From Acridotheres tristis (Eukaryota; Chordata; Aves; Passeriformes; Sturnidae): DNA of 64,000 bases. Position 1 is the first letter of the stretch. Each line of letters begins with the position of its first letter. Of this stretch, positions 35,427 to 49,273 are shown in pieces. Position numbers and translations under genes: made by a program. The stretch covers positions 26,908,620 through 26,972,619 of the forward strand of contig CM072885.1 in the NCBI GenBank assembly GCA_037013685.1. Direction: 5' to 3'. The notes below the pieces were generated by a model, which worked only from the letters and a program-made list of their open reading frames with translations, was not told the DNA's origin and did not search any database.

Positions 35427-37306
35427 TTATTCATTTCACGAAGACCAGCTTTTCAATAATTTTTCCTGTGTTTGCAGTTCCTGTAGTGACCCAGAGCAGC
35501 AAATAACATGGCACAACGCAGCTGATATGGCTGCCTGCTGCAACCAGTATTCCCCCATCCACAAGCCAGCAGCACGAGGAACCCTCACAATTGTTTTAGA
35601 TGTGCATCTTCCAGTAGAGGTAGTGAAGCCCAGTTAGAAGTTCAGAAAGGCAACACAGCAAATGTTTTTATTTAACCACTTTTCTAAGATCTCAAAGGAA
35701 AAGATGCTTGTTTTGATAAGACCAAACAATTTTACCACCAGTCCATATCTTTAGTTGGTTCTCCTGCAATGGAAAGCAGTAGGTGTACAAACAAAGCAAG
35801 AGGATAAGTTTGATCAAATTCTCTGTCCCTTATGAAAATAGGGATGTTCTGTGCAAAACTGCAGTCTTGCAATGAAGGATATTTTTTTGGCATTCTGAAG
35901 CAGAAAGCTGTGCTACAAAGAAATCATCATCTGTTTGGAAACTGAGGAAATACCAAGAGAAAAAGTAGCGAGGTGTTTTCCTCTGTGTACACAGATATAT
36001 CCCAGCATTATTGCTTCCAGAACCTGGGAACCACTAGTGAATTTGTACTTGCCAGCCCAGCTGACATCACATTACATTAGAGGAAATCTTTCCAGGATCT
36101 GTTGAACTGGAAAATACTATTTCTGTTCTAATACACACTTATGTTTATTTGTGTTTTTAGGCAGCAAACTGTCTTGTTCAAGGCTATAGAAGAAACTATA
36201 GAGAAATCCCTGAGATGCATTCTGGTACTGGACCCGATCCTTCTAACCCTTTTTGAAATCTCCAAATATTTTTCACAAGATAAACTGTGATGTTTCCACT
36301 TGCAGTTTATAAATAACCTATTTTTAACTCCCAGGTACAAGGTCTAACTCAGAAAAGAGAGAATGAGCCCAGCCCCCTTCCCTGCCCAATTGCTCATGGT
36401 TGTGGACAGGGTACTCTCTAGAATGGCCTTTCTCCATGCTAAGAGGTAAATAACAACGTTTACCTACCTCAAAATCATGGCAGTGGAGACAAGACAGGAT
36501 TTATAAGACATTTCAAGGTTCTTGGAGAACAGGTATTACAGAATTACATGCTGATACAGTATCAGGCAGAACATTTATTATTTTATTTATGATTGCAAAG
36601 CAAGCTGCTCTGTCTTATAGCAACATTAAGAAGTTAGATGGAACACTCAAAGCATGAAATACAGCACATTTCTCTTGTAACAGAAGGCCCTTCATCAAAG
36701 GTTCATAAAAGGATGAATTGCTTTAACCAGTTCATAACATAAGATAGCTGTTATGGGCATTGAGCTTAACTTAGAATTTCCCCAGATTCGTGTGTTTAAG
36801 TTGGAATTGGAAATGCTTTTGAATGTGCTTGTGCAGAAATCTGTGCATATTGCAGAGAAAAAAAAAATCAGTGAGAGCTGCCAGTAACTGGCTGATAACC
36901 CAGCACAGGGCGTATGTTAGAACTGACTCAGTCTTGTGCAATAACTTTGCTTTGGGTTAAAAGAGGGCAGAAAATATAAACTCCTTTGAGACTGTGTTAT
37001 GTGAGTCCATGGACAAGGGCTTGACTTTTGATGTACATATATTTATTTACAGGGTGTCATTTGAGGTTTGCTCTGATATGCCCCATGGGCCAACCACTGG
37101 ACTTATTTTGCTTGGGGTTTGCTGTTTCCAGCTGCCTTCTTTAACTTTCTTCAGCTGCTCAGGAGATACTTCCTAAAGGCAATGTATTCCTACCTTGCAC
37201 TGGGCTCAAACATTTCTGGTGTTCATTCCTTCACTGCTCCTTCTTAAACTTGGCCTGTCTAAGCAAATAAACAGGAGGCCTAAATATTTCCTTATTGATA
37301 CAAATA
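35427..37306. other. Non-coding host interval
   Basis: No conserved frame, RNA or recognisable element was found. Base composition is that of ordinary avian intergenic sequence. Confidence 0.4.
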
Positions 37307-37866
37307 AGGGCAAGGAGACCAGCTCCTGTTTTAATGCCTTTATTGAGAAATCAGCTCTGGCTGGGAGCCCGACAGGTCATGTGTACCACCGCTGCTCCCA
37401 ATAGACAATCCGGAGGAGCGCTGCTCCCAATGGACAATCCGGAGGAGGAGTAATTCAGCTCTGCTGTGCAGCAGAGCTGGGATGCTGGCTGACTCGTACT
37501 CTAGGGATGTCATGTCGATCAGGTGCTTTTAGGTCATGGTGACAAGGCGAGAGAGTCCTAGTTGGTGATTTCATCTTCTTTACTGTTTTTTTTACTAGGG
37601 AGTATCACTTTTAGTTTTCGATGTTATATTGGCTCGTTGTTTTTAGGGTTTTTTATTACTGAATTGGGTCCCATAAGCACTTGTGGTCTTCTCATTTGCC
37701 AGGCATCATTTTGGCGTTATCCAACGGGGAGGGAAAGGGCATAATGGCAAGGCAATTCCAGGGAGTGGGAATCAGAACAGAACAACAGCAACAATTAACA
37801 TAAAAACAGGGTGTTTTCCACAGTTAACAGAACATTAACAGAACAAACAGGACCTTGTTCATAACA
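37307..37866 (-). mobile_element. Solo LTR, second copy of the 58.7-kb class I family
   Basis: Read on the - strand it starts TGTTATGAACAAGG and ends ...GGTCTCCTTGCC. It contains the family's CTGGAATTGCCTTGCCATTA and AATAAAGGCATTAAA blocks. A 29-base piece (GCTGCTCCCAATRGACAATC...) is duplicated in tandem at 37391 and 37420. The left end is worn (GGGC in place of TGGC) and no target duplication was found. Confidence 0.78.
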
Positions 37867-37947
37867 CTTATGTATGCATATGCTAAAGACAATACATATT
37901 AATTCACCCAAGGCCATACTGCCCTGCTCCTAGCAGGCTTGTAGACC

Positions 37948-38726
37948 TGTTGGGGGTTTAATTTTTCCCTTTTCTTTCTGTGGAATTTTTCCCATTGTTA
38001 TGCTAAGTATTTGGGGCTACATCCAGAAGCTCAGATAACTAAGGTAACAGTTTCTCTCGAAGCGGGGAGGAGAGGGGGAACACTGGAAAAGAAGAGGTGG
38101 GATAAGAGCCTGCTTTCGGGCTCAGGCGCTTTTGCTCGTCTGGCTCGGAGAAGAACCGTCGCTAGAAACTCCGCTCTGCCATCCCAATGCGGGGGAGCTG
38201 CCTTCCTTGGCTGTGGCTTGGCTGTGGCATCCCACAACCTTCCTGCTCGGACATTCTCTCTCTCCTGCATCTCCTGCCAACCTCAGACATCCTTTTGGAG
38301 CGTCGGGATCCTTGGGCAGCGTCTCCCCTCTGCTCTTCCTATCTGGGACACAGACGCCATTCACCGCAGCGCCCCTCCAGCCACGTGGGATCACCACATC
38401 TGCTCCCTGCTCACCGAGAGCAGGCAGGCAGCACCAGAGCAGTAACTGCACCACAGAGGAAAGGTGTCCACAACCGGGAAAACTGTTTACTGGGTTTTCT
38501 CCTCTGTTGCTGTTGATGTCGCAGTTATTGTTGTTGTGTTTTGTTTCCATTGTTACATATATATATATATATCAGTAAAAAACTGTTATTCCTACCCCCA
38601 TATCTTCGCCTGAGACTCCTTTAATTTCAAAATCATAGTAAAGTGAAGGGGGAGCAGTTTATACTCTCCTTTTCAAAAAAAAGGCCCCTACTCTTTTAGC
38701 AAGTACCTGTCTTTCAAACCAAGACA
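37948..38726 (+). mobile_element. ERVL solo LTR with 5-bp target duplication
   Basis: It starts TGTTGGGGGTTT and ends AAACCAAGACA. AGACC stands at both sides (37943-37947 and 38727-38731); 5 bp is the ERVL rule. A (TA)n run lies at 38555-38571, just before the CAGTAAAAAACTGTTATTCC block of the R region. Confidence 0.9.
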
Positions 38727-38731
38727 AGACC

Positions 38732-40966
38732 TTCCTAAGGGACTGTGAGCTTTGCTGAAAATCCCTTTATTGCTGCAGCATGGTTACTCCTGAGAAGAGG
38801 TTATAGGTATTACATGTTACCCTAGGTATGCTTCAGATGATGTAAATCAGAAAGGTTTAATCTGTGTCAGGTAAGCATCTAATTCTGGAATATGATTTGA
38901 CAGATTAAGTCATTTGAAATCAGTCTCAGGTCTGATTTCAGTTCTTCATCTGAATTGTTCAGTTCTTTGTCCCACTGTGAATTATTTTATGGTTTCCATC
39001 TACAGCTTGCTATTAAATCAGTGAGTTCAAAATATGCTTGTATTACACACTTGATGAGCTCTTCTCATCAAGTTACACTTACAGTTGTGTAGCCTGTAAG
39101 AAATCAGTTGTTTTCACTTAGTGTGAGATTCTAGCAAGAGCCAATCAGGCACACAACATCCATCAAAAACTGTCTCTGCTGGCTGAATCAGTGATATCAG
39201 CCTTAAGGGACTACCAGAACCATCTGCCATCAGAGAGACTCTCACAGTCACAAAATCTCTTATTTGTAAATAAAAGCTAAGCTCTGTGTCTGGTGATGAC
39301 GTGGTCTGTTCCTGCATTAGCTTCAGTGTTAAGTACTGCACAGCAATGTCACTGATGCATGGTAGTGACTCTAGCTTTCCCAGTGGAGACAATACAGCCA
39401 CAACTTCAGCCTCTACAAATCCTCTCAAGGTGAGAAGGACCACGTCTCATAATCTGATGTGGCTCTACAAACTCTTTCCTATTACTTGCAAGTAGCAATC
39501 ACTGGTCTTAGGGTGAGACAGAAATGAAGGCAGGAGTTGAACTATTGAACCCTGAGCTGCTAGAAAGGCATACCATTTTCCTCTGCTCTCCCATTTTTCC
39601 TGGCAGGGACTGGTGTGAATCTATTTGTTGGGTAGTGTGGCCAAACATGGGACCTCTCCAGATGGGAAACACATCCTTGGGAGGTTAGCTTGGTATGGCT
39701 GTGTCTGACCCTGGGCAGCACACAAGGAATGGGGCCAGTAGCAGCAATGATGGAGATTGGGAGAAGTGAGGAGAAATTCACCTCCAGAGCATGAGAAGGA
39801 CCAGTGCCAGCAGAAGGAGAACAAAAATTACCTTACAACTACCGCCTGTAGCATGACACACAGGCAATTCCAGGGCTCCTATGAGTTAGTGTCTGTTCCT
39901 GAATTACCCACTCTCAAGTATTACCTTTCCTTCAATGTAGTATGAGAATATTAAAGAGCATGTGTGCTGAAAAAGTTTCTACAAACTTGCATACGCAATT
40001 TTTTTTACCAGGCTTTTTTGGGTCTTCGGTTCAATTGTACAAGCAATTATTTCTGACCACTCCAACAACAATTACTCACATTACAATAACCCTTTTCACA
40101 TGAGCATGTCACACTCAGTCCACAATTGAAGGTGAAGGCCACTCCCGCTTACCAGCTGATGATCAGCAAAGGAAATAGGCCTGATCTGATCTCTTAGAGA
40201 GAGACAGATTTAACATTTTAGTAGAACTTACCTCTATAAAGCATCCAAATTCTCCCCGGTTGCTGACTGAGACAGACAGCATTTATTCAATGGAAAAGGG
40301 ATTCATTTATATTGAGTGGAATTTCCCTCCCACCATGCACATTGTATAACATCAGTACACTTATTCCACATCAGTAACTCTCAGCACTGCTGCAGTCTAA
40401 GTGCTCTCCCATTAAATTATTCAGGATGTTAGCATGGGCAAACAGCTTAAAAAGTAAATTCAGAATTATCTAAAAAGAAAAGAAGGTTTTTGTCTTAGAA
40501 AAAAAACAACCAAACAACAACAATAACAACAAACAACCCACAAACCCCAAACCAGGAATTGTCATGTTATTTTTACTTGAAATGATCTAATTATAGCAAT
40601 ATTAACTCACTTGTTTCACTAGACAGAAGCCTGTAAAAGAAATCAGTGTCATCAACATATAGGCTAATGCTAATTTTTTCTTTAGAAATCAGACCTTCTT
40701 GCTGTAACAGGTTAAGAACGTAAGTGTGAACTACACATTATTTTAATGTGTGAGAACAGAAGGATGGGCTGGAACAATACATGAGTTGCTTGCTTGTAAA
40801 ATAACAGTGGAGGGAGATCACTATATTCGTATCCTGGTCACATAAGCTGGTGGTTGTTTTAAACAAATTAAAGCAGACTGCTTTCTTTTTGTGTGTTTGA
40901 GTAAAACAGTGTTTTCAGCCAGCAGATATTCAATTTTCCTGGGCAGTTTTTGGATGAAAGCCGTGT
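38732..40966. other. Non-coding host interval
   Basis: No gene recognised. An AAC-rich low-complexity stretch lies at 40499-40555. Short frames here are not conserved. Confidence 0.4.
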
Positions 40967-40971
40967 GTGAT

Positions 40972-41725
40972 TGTCTCGGTTTGAAAGACAGGTATTTGCT
41001 AAGGAAAGGCAAGAATCCATTTTTCTGAGATGGAGAGTGCAACCCCTTCCCTTCCAATTATTATAGTTTGAAATCAGGGGCTTTCAGGCAGAAGATAGGG
41101 GATGTAGGAATAACAGTTCTTTACTCATATATTTAACAAGGCAAACAAAAGAAACAACAGCTATAAAAATTGACAACAAAACAAAACAGTATAACTCAGT
41201 TCCAGTACTTTTTGGCTGCAAGCTCCCTCTTCCTGCACTCAGTTACCGGTGGTGTGGGCAGGGCAGGGCCCGCGCAGCTGAAGAGGGCTGGGGTGATGGC
41301 GGCAGCCCAGGTGTGAGAGGGATGGAGAAGCAACTCCCCTCTTCATGGTGTCGATTGTGGTGCTTGTTAGAATGCCCGGAGGTAGTAGGGAAGAAGGAAA
41401 GTAGTAAGGAAGTGGGAAGGCAGCAGTGTGATGTCTGACAGCAGGGAGCATGGCTCCCGGTGTTAGGATGGCGGGGAATATGCTAGGTAGGAGCCCTGGC
41501 CATCTTCCTCTGACTCCACCAGCAAGCGAGAGAGTGAGCAAACCCAGGCCCCTGTCCCCACTCCTTTTCCGGTGTCCCCCCTGTCCCCACTCCTTTTCCG
41601 GTGTCCCCCCTGTCCCCACCTCCCTGTGAGAGAAACTGTTACTAGCTAAGGTGTGGCTACAAGTACTTAGCATAACAATGGGAAAAATTCCACAGAAAGA
41701 AAAGGGAAAAATTCAACCCCTAACA
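40972..41725 (-). mobile_element. ERVL solo LTR with 5-bp target duplication
   Basis: On the - strand it starts TGTTAGGGGTTGAAT and ends AAACCGAGACA. GTGAT is present at 40967-40971 and 41726-41730. A 25-base segment with CTGTCCCCACTCCTTTTCCG is repeated in U3 near 41550-41610. Confidence 0.9.
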
Positions 41726-41730
41726 GTGAT

Positions 41731-42322
41731 TAGTGATCTATTTTCACTGTCATGAGATCAGCTATATTCGTAGGATACTGAATCAGTAAATCTGTCCTTA
41801 TTCCTGGCTCAGCCTACCAGAGCTCCGAGCCAGGCTCATTCTCCAAACATACTGGCATGCCACAGGTCTGTAGCAAAGGGTGTTTGGTCATAAAAGAGCT
41901 ATGCTGAAACCTAACAGGCTAGGACCATCAGGATCTATGGTGCACAATCTGCTGGTGCTGCTAAACTTGAAATTTTATTTGACTAATTGAAAGGGCCTAG
42001 GAATAGAAGAAACCTGTTCTGTTTATAGGAATTACAATTCTTTCTGGGTAATAGTGCTATTAAAAAACAGAAAGGACAGAAGCGAGAGTCAGAAAAAGAT
42101 CCTAGGTCTTTAGATCTAGATCTTAAGCAGTTTTTGGTCACAAACACCTGTGGCAGACTCTTGTATTTTGAAAAGTACAGCATATCTCACAGTTTGCTAG
42201 AATTACATGAATTATCATGTCCAAATGCAATTTTGAGGTCAGCTTGAAAGCATTCTGCTGTTGTTTGCCAGCGAAGCCCAGCACAGCATTGTAGCCGTGG
42301 AGTGGGGTTTTAACTCTTTAAG
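41731..42322. other. Non-coding host interval
   Basis: About 590 bases without a recognisable gene or repeat. Confidence 0.4.
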
Positions 42323-42678
42323 TGTGGCGGAAATAAGATGCACAGCTACATGGTCATCTTTCATGACAGGAAGAAAGAGACAAGTTTATTCAGAAATATA
42401 CTTGGTTTTATAACATGACTCGCAATTCCCAGAGTAAAGAAAAGGTGTTTGGTTCAGAGAGAAGACACCCCATTCCCAGGGCCTGGTCACACACCACAAC
42501 AGGTGTTCTATCTTTGTTATTAATTCCCTTTTATTTTGACCAAATTATCGCCCTGGGAGAAATTCTCCCTAGCCTTGAGCTGGACTAGCTTATCGGCTGG
42601 GAACAGAGCTGAAAAGCTCCAGCCTGGAATATTTTTCAGGCTGTAATTTTCTTACTTTCTCAATATGTGTCCCACACA
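42323..42678 (-). mobile_element. Probable short solo LTR, class II-like layout
   Basis: On the - strand it begins TGTGTGGGACAC and ends CCGCCACA. A TATAAAA near 42407 is followed about 20 bases later by AATAAAC near 42386, the same spacing as in the ERVK LTR of this window. No target duplication was found, so the limits are tentative. Confidence 0.45.
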
Positions 42679-42734
42679 GCATCTGTGAAAACTTGGTGGT
42701 GCTACTTGAAGTGAGCCATACAGAAATGACTGAA

Positions 42735-42840
42735 GCATCATAGGAAAATTTAGACTTGAGGGAGCTCTGCAGAAGTCATCAAGTCCAACTCTCCACTCAG
42801 AACAGGGATAGCTGAAATTGGGTTACTTGGAGACCTCTCA
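42735..42840 (-). repeat. CR1 LINE 3'-end fragment
   Basis: CATAGGAAAATTTAGACTTG...AAGTCATCAAGTCCAACT...CTCAGAACAGGGAT resembles the reverse strand of the avian CR1 3' region. It is short and diverged. Confidence 0.55.
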
Positions 42841-43136
42841 GTTGAGTTTTGGTGACTGAGAATTAAGTACACTATGTCCAGGATCTGCTCTTCTGGAATT
42901 AATTTCATTTGGATTACTATATTTAAAGAAGGTTTTGAAATAAATTATTATGCATATAGGGCTGCAGTGGAGACCAGAAGTCTGACTGCAGTTCTTTTCA
43001 CTTAGTCCCACAGCTGCCAATGACAGCAGCACCAGGCACTCAGCTGTCAGGGAGGAGACAAGCTGGTGGCAAACAGGCAGTGCTCAAAACCTGTCCCCAC
43101 TGATCAGCCAAGTTCAAGGAAAGAGAAGAAATAAAG

Positions 43137-43804
43137 TGTATTGGTTTGAAAGTAAAGACTCCAAGTCAGTAATACAATTTAATAGGAGAAAAGAGAAAAA
43201 ATAAAATACATGCAATAATATAAAAGAAACAACCACTAACACAGTCAGAAATACAACCTGACACCCTGTCAGTCAGGGTGTTAGTAGCAGTCCGTATAAA
43301 TGGTGGCTGCAGTCCTCCTGGATGACAGATGTGGTTCCGTTGAAGCAGTGCTGTAAAAGGTGCAGTTTTCCTCCGAAGATCCAGCGATGATGTGGAAATG
43401 ATCCGACTTTCCTCTGGGATCCAGTAGAAAGGGCTGCCCTCGTGTCCCAAACCCCAGTTTTTTATCTAGGTAGGAAAGGCTTGGCTCCTGCCCCTGGCTG
43501 GGGCATCTCCCAATGGGATGATGTAATCTTATCAGTCACACAATAGGACTTAATGGCCCATTAACGGAATATATCTCCCGGAGGAAGGATGGGTTGTGAA
43601 TAGATAACGATGATCATCCCCCGATCTTATCAGATGGCACATCAGCAGAGGATATTTCCCACAGAGATAAGGATCACCACCCCTCCCACATTTGAACAGA
43701 TAGTGATAGAATACACAAATGTTGCATTGTACCCCAGGACATAAAGACAGACAGATTTTCCTCCTAGAAGCCAGAAAAACAAAGGTGATCAGCAGTGCTC
43801 CACA
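43137..43804 (-). mobile_element. Probable solo LTR, ERVL-like
   Basis: On the - strand it starts TGTGGAGCACTG and has AGATAAAAAACTGG as a TATA-like box near 43460. The end reads CTTTCAAACCAATACA, close to the CTTTCAAACCGAGACA end of the ERVL LTRs here. I found no target duplication, so the boundaries are approximate. Confidence 0.5.
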
Positions 43805-46800
43805 TCTTGCTTTCATTTACCTCTTACCCTGTGGCTGTTGTCAAAAAGAGTTGCTTTGTCAGGATTAGAGTATTGATTCTCATCTTCATTTCCCAGTGGA
43901 CCACCTCTGGGATGAAGCGATGTAAGAAAGGATGAATTTGGTCTTGTGGTCACCAATGAAAAATATTGCTATGCATCACCTAAAATGTCCTCACAGTGCT
44001 CATAAAGACTGCATCATCATCAGTGACAGTGGGGATTTTGTGAGGTGCAATGAGGGGCTTCCTGGTAATGGAGCCTTCATACAGTCGTCTGAGGGAAAAA
44101 TAATTGAATCCGTTGGCAAAAGTCAAAACCATCTCTGGTGAGTGTTGTGTACCTGACCTCCTCTTACTGGAATTCCTTGGTGAGTAAGAACCACTCCACT
44201 GACTTCTGTGAATTTTACTCAAAATTACATATAATTTTGTGACAATCATCTGACATGCTGCCTTCTTTCATTCTTCTCGCCAGTTCAGACTACAGTACTT
44301 GCCGGGTAACCTTTCTTTTCCACCACCACCCCTGTGTGATCACGAGAAGCTGTTAAAATGCCAAAGATACAAGTGTGACATGAAGAGGACTGGTGTTCCT
44401 GCCGGCACAACTTCATGGACGCCAGTACCTTGGGGAGTTGAGCTGTGCTAGGGAAGCATAGAAGATTTTAAATATGAGCAGCGTCCCCTTAGTGGCATAG
44501 ATATCCTCTTTTTGCATACATAATGAATGACAAGTTGAAATGCCTGCCCTCAGGCATGTGGCAGCAGCATGGGATACTAGGAAAAGCCAAGTTCCTTCTG
44601 AAACACAGGGAATGATTTCATTAAGTTAAACTCTCCGAGGACTCTCAGCAGATACATAAGTGAGAATGACAAAAGCTGTTATGTGGGAGCCATGCTGTGG
44701 ACAGCAGATAGAGCTGGAGCTGGGCAGGAGGTGAATACAGCATGAGTTAAAGTATCGTGATCTCCTGTGCCAGGTCACCTTCCTGTTGCCACAGACTAGA
44801 GGAATTTGCATACATTTTACAAATAGCTTTGCTGTGACTGAAGTGCTGAGACTTTCCTTTTGGATAGGTAGCATCTCTGCATTTTAGCCATTTCTTTGTT
44901 GTTTGTTGCCTCCAACAGGATTACTGGGAAAATTTTCTCCAGTCAGTGACAAAAGACCTGCAATAAGAGCAGCTGCCTTTGATGCTCACAGAGGAGGGCA
45001 GAACAGTCCTGAGACACAAGCAACAGATTTTCAGAGAAGTTAAGAGATGTCAGCTAGAAATCAGCCTAACTCCAGATTAGAAACTCTCTCTTCATGATAG
45101 TTTAAGTATTAATGAAGCCACTGTTTAAAAATCCATTATTAAATCTGATAACAGATTTAAAAATAAATTGCTTTTTGGAAAAGAAAATAAGAAAATTCCT
45201 CCAGTGTTATTCTTCTGTCAAAGAGCAGAGAAAATAGAAGATTGCTGTGGGCTACCTCTCAAGCCACCCCTTCAGATGCTACCTAAGCTATCTCTACATT
45301 CTTACACACCTGCTAGCACTGGATCTTTGAACCCAAGTGCAAAGTCTTGGTTCATTAGGATTAATGAAACTTGAGCTTAAGTCCAAAGTTTCAAGAAAGG
45401 TCAAACAGATTGCTACGAGCTAGAAGAAGATGAGAGTGCTGCTTGACTTGAAGGAGTGCAACTGCTAAACACAAACTCAAGTGTATGTTAACAAATGAGT
45501 GTGTGCTTGCAGATCTGCATGCACACACATGAAAAGGAGAGGGGATAGAGGAAAAAAATGGAGGTGGGGGGGGCAGACATGCAATACCCATCATGTTCCC
45601 TGCAGAAGACAAGGCAAAGAGATAAAGGGGATTTCTCAGAAGTACAATATGTGCACCAGTACAGAGTGGCCCCTGGATGGATGGATGAGGCCAGCTGCAA
45701 ATCTCAGCCTGAAACACAGCAATCTCTACCTCCCAACAGCTCAACTCACTGGTCCACCAGACCCATCGGTCACCACAATGATTTTCTTACATGAAGAAAA
45801 AAAAGCAAGGGAAAGAACTTCTTCATTTCTGCTTTAACTCTGATTTTTCCATTGTGTAAGCAAGCTTGAACCTGGGGAGACATACAGATCTCAGTATTAA
45901 GGTGCTTGAGAGCTGTGTGTTTATACAAAGCTGTATTTAGATTAAAAATCTAAGACCTCTTAACATACACAAGTCTAAAAATAACATTAAGTACATGTTT
46001 TTTATCATGGTTAAAGCTGTTGCAATAAACCCCATTAAACATCACACCCAGCTATTTGCTGTTATGTTGCATAGTAACAGTATTTGACAAAAAGAAAACC
46101 ACTTTTCGTCAAATGAGATGGGGAATGAAGATCTTGTAGTAGCCTCAAAAGTTCCATGAAGCCCTTGAAGGAAGATACACAGCTGATGCTGTGGCGTTTA
46201 ATCTGATGAGGGAAATAGACACAGGAAAAAGGCAAATGCAAGCCAGAGACCAAGCCTAGTACCATGACACTCAGTCAGGAAATGGGATGGGATGGGATGG
46301 GATGGGATAGGAACACATTTTCCTGACAATCAGCTAACATTTTTTCAGTCCCAGGTGCAAGAAAAAGACACAGCAAGGCTACAGCATCCTACCCCCTCTT
46401 GCAAGGATATTGCTTGATCTTGCTGGGAACTGGGAACCAGCAGAGGAAACTTTATTTCAGGCCACTCAGTGAGAAGGAAGAGGAGCAGGTTGTGCCTACT
46501 TGAGCACATCTTCATGCAACTGAAACAGCATGAAATTCAATTAGTGCAATGAAGAATCAGTCCACAGACACAAAAACATCAAATACCATGTCTATGATGA
46601 GCCATGATGGTTGGTTTGTTTTCAGTGTGGCCCAGCTCATGCTTGTGAGTTTGCAGAGAGATATCTAAACTTTCAAATTCAGCTTTTCCTGTATTAAAAA
46701 AAGGAAAAACTCAGATGTCATACACTCCAAATACCTTCAATGACATGAACTTCAGCATCTGATCTACTTTTCTGAAACTCAGCCAACACTTCTCTTCAGT

Positions 46801-48139
46801 TACTATGAGCAGAAAAACACTGTTTCTCACATCTTTCTTTTCAGCTGAGAGGCAACAGCACATGCATTTGGCACTTTGTCACCCAAGAAAGAAAAATGAG
46901 TTTATAAAGAAAATGCTGGCACATATGCTGCCAGGGCTGCTGGGCATCCCTGTAATACAGGTGAAGAACACAAGCTGTTATTGTGACTGAATTCACCCTA
47001 CGGAAGACTTGCTGCATATGGCCACATGTGAGGGACACTGGTGCTGTCTTTGTGCTGCTATCAGCTTTGGGAAGGCTGCTGATGGTACGTTTGATCTTTG
47101 GTGATCCTAAGTTAGGAGCTAAACAGGAGGAGATAGCTAAAAGCTTATGAGAACGAAGTATTAACTACAACTCATAGCTGCCAAGGCAAAATTCCCTATT
47201 TTAAGGCAGAGGTGATTTTATACCTCTGCCACACTGCTGAACATCACTAGTGTGCCACTTTCAGTCCTCAAGTGATCATTTAAAACCAGCAGGTGAAAGT
47301 CAAGGAGCATCCCTCGAGGTGAAGGATTTTCTTCAGTCCAGAATTTGCTTTATCCTTCCACTGTCACCTCTTTAGCACAGCTCCACTATGTTCCTGGCCT
47401 CCAAGTTACTCCTTTCCATTTCCCTCAGTTTTCTTGCCATATAGCACCTCTTTGTCTACCTACATCCTCCCAGAAAAATCTGGGGAAATAACTTGGCCTT
47501 TGCCACTGTCCTATGATCCACTTCACTTGCCTGCATCTCCCCAACCCTCTGAATGGCTTATTGTTGCACAGGCTACAGGACAGAAACTGCCTGCTTCCCT
47601 CTGCTTTGACAGAGGGTGCATGCCCAGCTGCTCATATTGTCATACACAGAATAGGCTTTTTACCACTAGTGGGGCTAGATTAACAGCTTGAGAAACATCA
47701 TTCGGGACAGTCAGCTATTTTTTTTTTTTTTCTTGCAGTTCATAGGAATTCCAGCCCACCCATCAAAGATCCAGTTTGTTCCACAGCTTCTCACACTAGT
47801 CAGAGGTGGTCACTGATTCCTGGGCTGTGTGGGCAGAAGATGTGCTGAAAATTATACACTCTCTTTGCACCTGATTTTGTTTTCCCTAAGAAGAAAGCTA
47901 CAAATTTTGGTTATTTCTGCACATACACAGAGCAGGCAGGAGAGTAAAATGAAATTAAATTACTCAAAACCACCCAGAAATGGGGTAGAGCTGCTGCCTG
48001 CTTAGGAGCAATTTCTACATTTATGTATAAAGATTTTAGTGTGATTTTGTCCCATGTGCCATCACCTTTGAGGGGTGAGTGGGAGCCAAGAGAGTAGAGG
48101 AAGACACTGGAGATTATGAGCTTCGCTGGTGCAGAGGTA
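43805..48139. other. Non-coding host interval
   Basis: About 4.3 kb with only short, unconserved frames. It contains a small pentanucleotide repeat (46282-46310). No exon or RNA gene recognised. Confidence 0.4.
46282..46310. repeat. (ATGGG)n microsatellite
   Basis: Five to six copies of ATGGG in a row, the last one imperfect. Confidence 0.85.
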
Positions 48140-48660
48140 CTGAATCGTTAAAAAAACTCTTATAATCACAGACAAAGACCCTCTAACTAATTAAAGTTAG
48201 AAAGTGGTATGTTTATTCACTGGCAGGTGGCACGGGAGTCACCTCCAAAAGGTATGACTGCCCCGAACAAGGTTCTTTGCCATCTATTTATTCCCCAAGA
48301 TCTTACATACAGTATATATGCATAACCCCAGCACCTCCCATCCCCATCCAATATTAAAATGAACCCATTAGTCCTTCACACGTACTCAGTTCTTCTCTTG
48401 AATTGGGTCAGTGGTCTCAAAGGATGAAGTCAGGAGAGTCTTCGTCAGGTCTCTGTGACCCTCTGGCACGATCCAAGGCCCCGTGCTTCATGATTAATGG
48501 TTTATTTATTTTACATTCTTCTGTACATAAATTTATAATAGCAAATAATTATACCAATTAGCTCTAGCCTAAGCACCTAGTAATTATTAACCTACCATTT
48601 ACCTACCTAACTTACATCTTGGTCATGGAAACTACTTCTACCCTTAGCAAAAATCCTAAC
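48140..48660 (-). mobile_element. Possible LTR remnant
   Basis: On the - strand a GC-poor segment contains AATAAACATACC near 48215 followed by a U5-like end (TTAGAGGGTCTTTGTCTGTG). The layout resembles class II LTRs. Ends and target duplication could not be set. Confidence 0.35.
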
Positions 48661-49268
48661 TTTTCAAAACCATGATTCAGTACCTGAGAGCAGCCCCAAG
48701 CAGCTGCTGCAGGTCCTGTTGGCTGACAGCTCCTCATGGCCTCTATGTATTAGTCTGTTATTTGTTATGTATTTTTCTCTGTGAATTCAGCTTTTGCTTT
48801 CCCGAGGAATGCCACTGTGCTTTCTCTTCACCCCTGCTTCTGGGAGCACAGAACACCGAATTATCCAAGATTTGTATAAACACTACCCTGTGTGTGATAC
48901 CTTCTTAAAGTTTCTGGAAAGAACAGCCTTCACTTGTTTCTATCAAGGAGCTGGAGTGGGGCACCTCTATCTTCCACCACTCACAGTGATGTGACCATCC
49001 ACCCTGCAGAGAGGGCAACTCTTCAGTCATGCCATGCTCTACTGCAAAGCCGAGAAGGCAATTTGGGCTAGATGCCAAAACCAGGATCTGTTCATGCTGT
49101 TGGTCCCTTAGGGCCCTTGTACTCATGGCTGTGCCTGGCAAGAGGGTGAGCCCCTGCCTCCAAGTGCCTCAAGGATGCAATGGAGAGGGCTGTTGCCATG
49201 CCCATGGCCTTCCCCCACAGTCCCCTCTTGCTGCCCTTCAGACCCTTCTAGTCTCCTCTATGAGGTGT
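48661..49268. other. Non-coding host interval
   Basis: About 600 bases with no recognisable element before the next ERVL LTR. Confidence 0.4.
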
Positions 49269-49273
49269 ATGTC

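Noticed and set aside
38011..38578. Frames of 110-148 codons rich in Ser/Pro/Leu
   Set aside because: They lie inside a solo ERVL LTR and appear in several overlapping frames; LTR U3 sequence, not a gene.
45391..45837. Overlapping 110-codon frames on both strands with a poly-G/C run
   Set aside because: Low-complexity, mutually antisense, no conserved domain.
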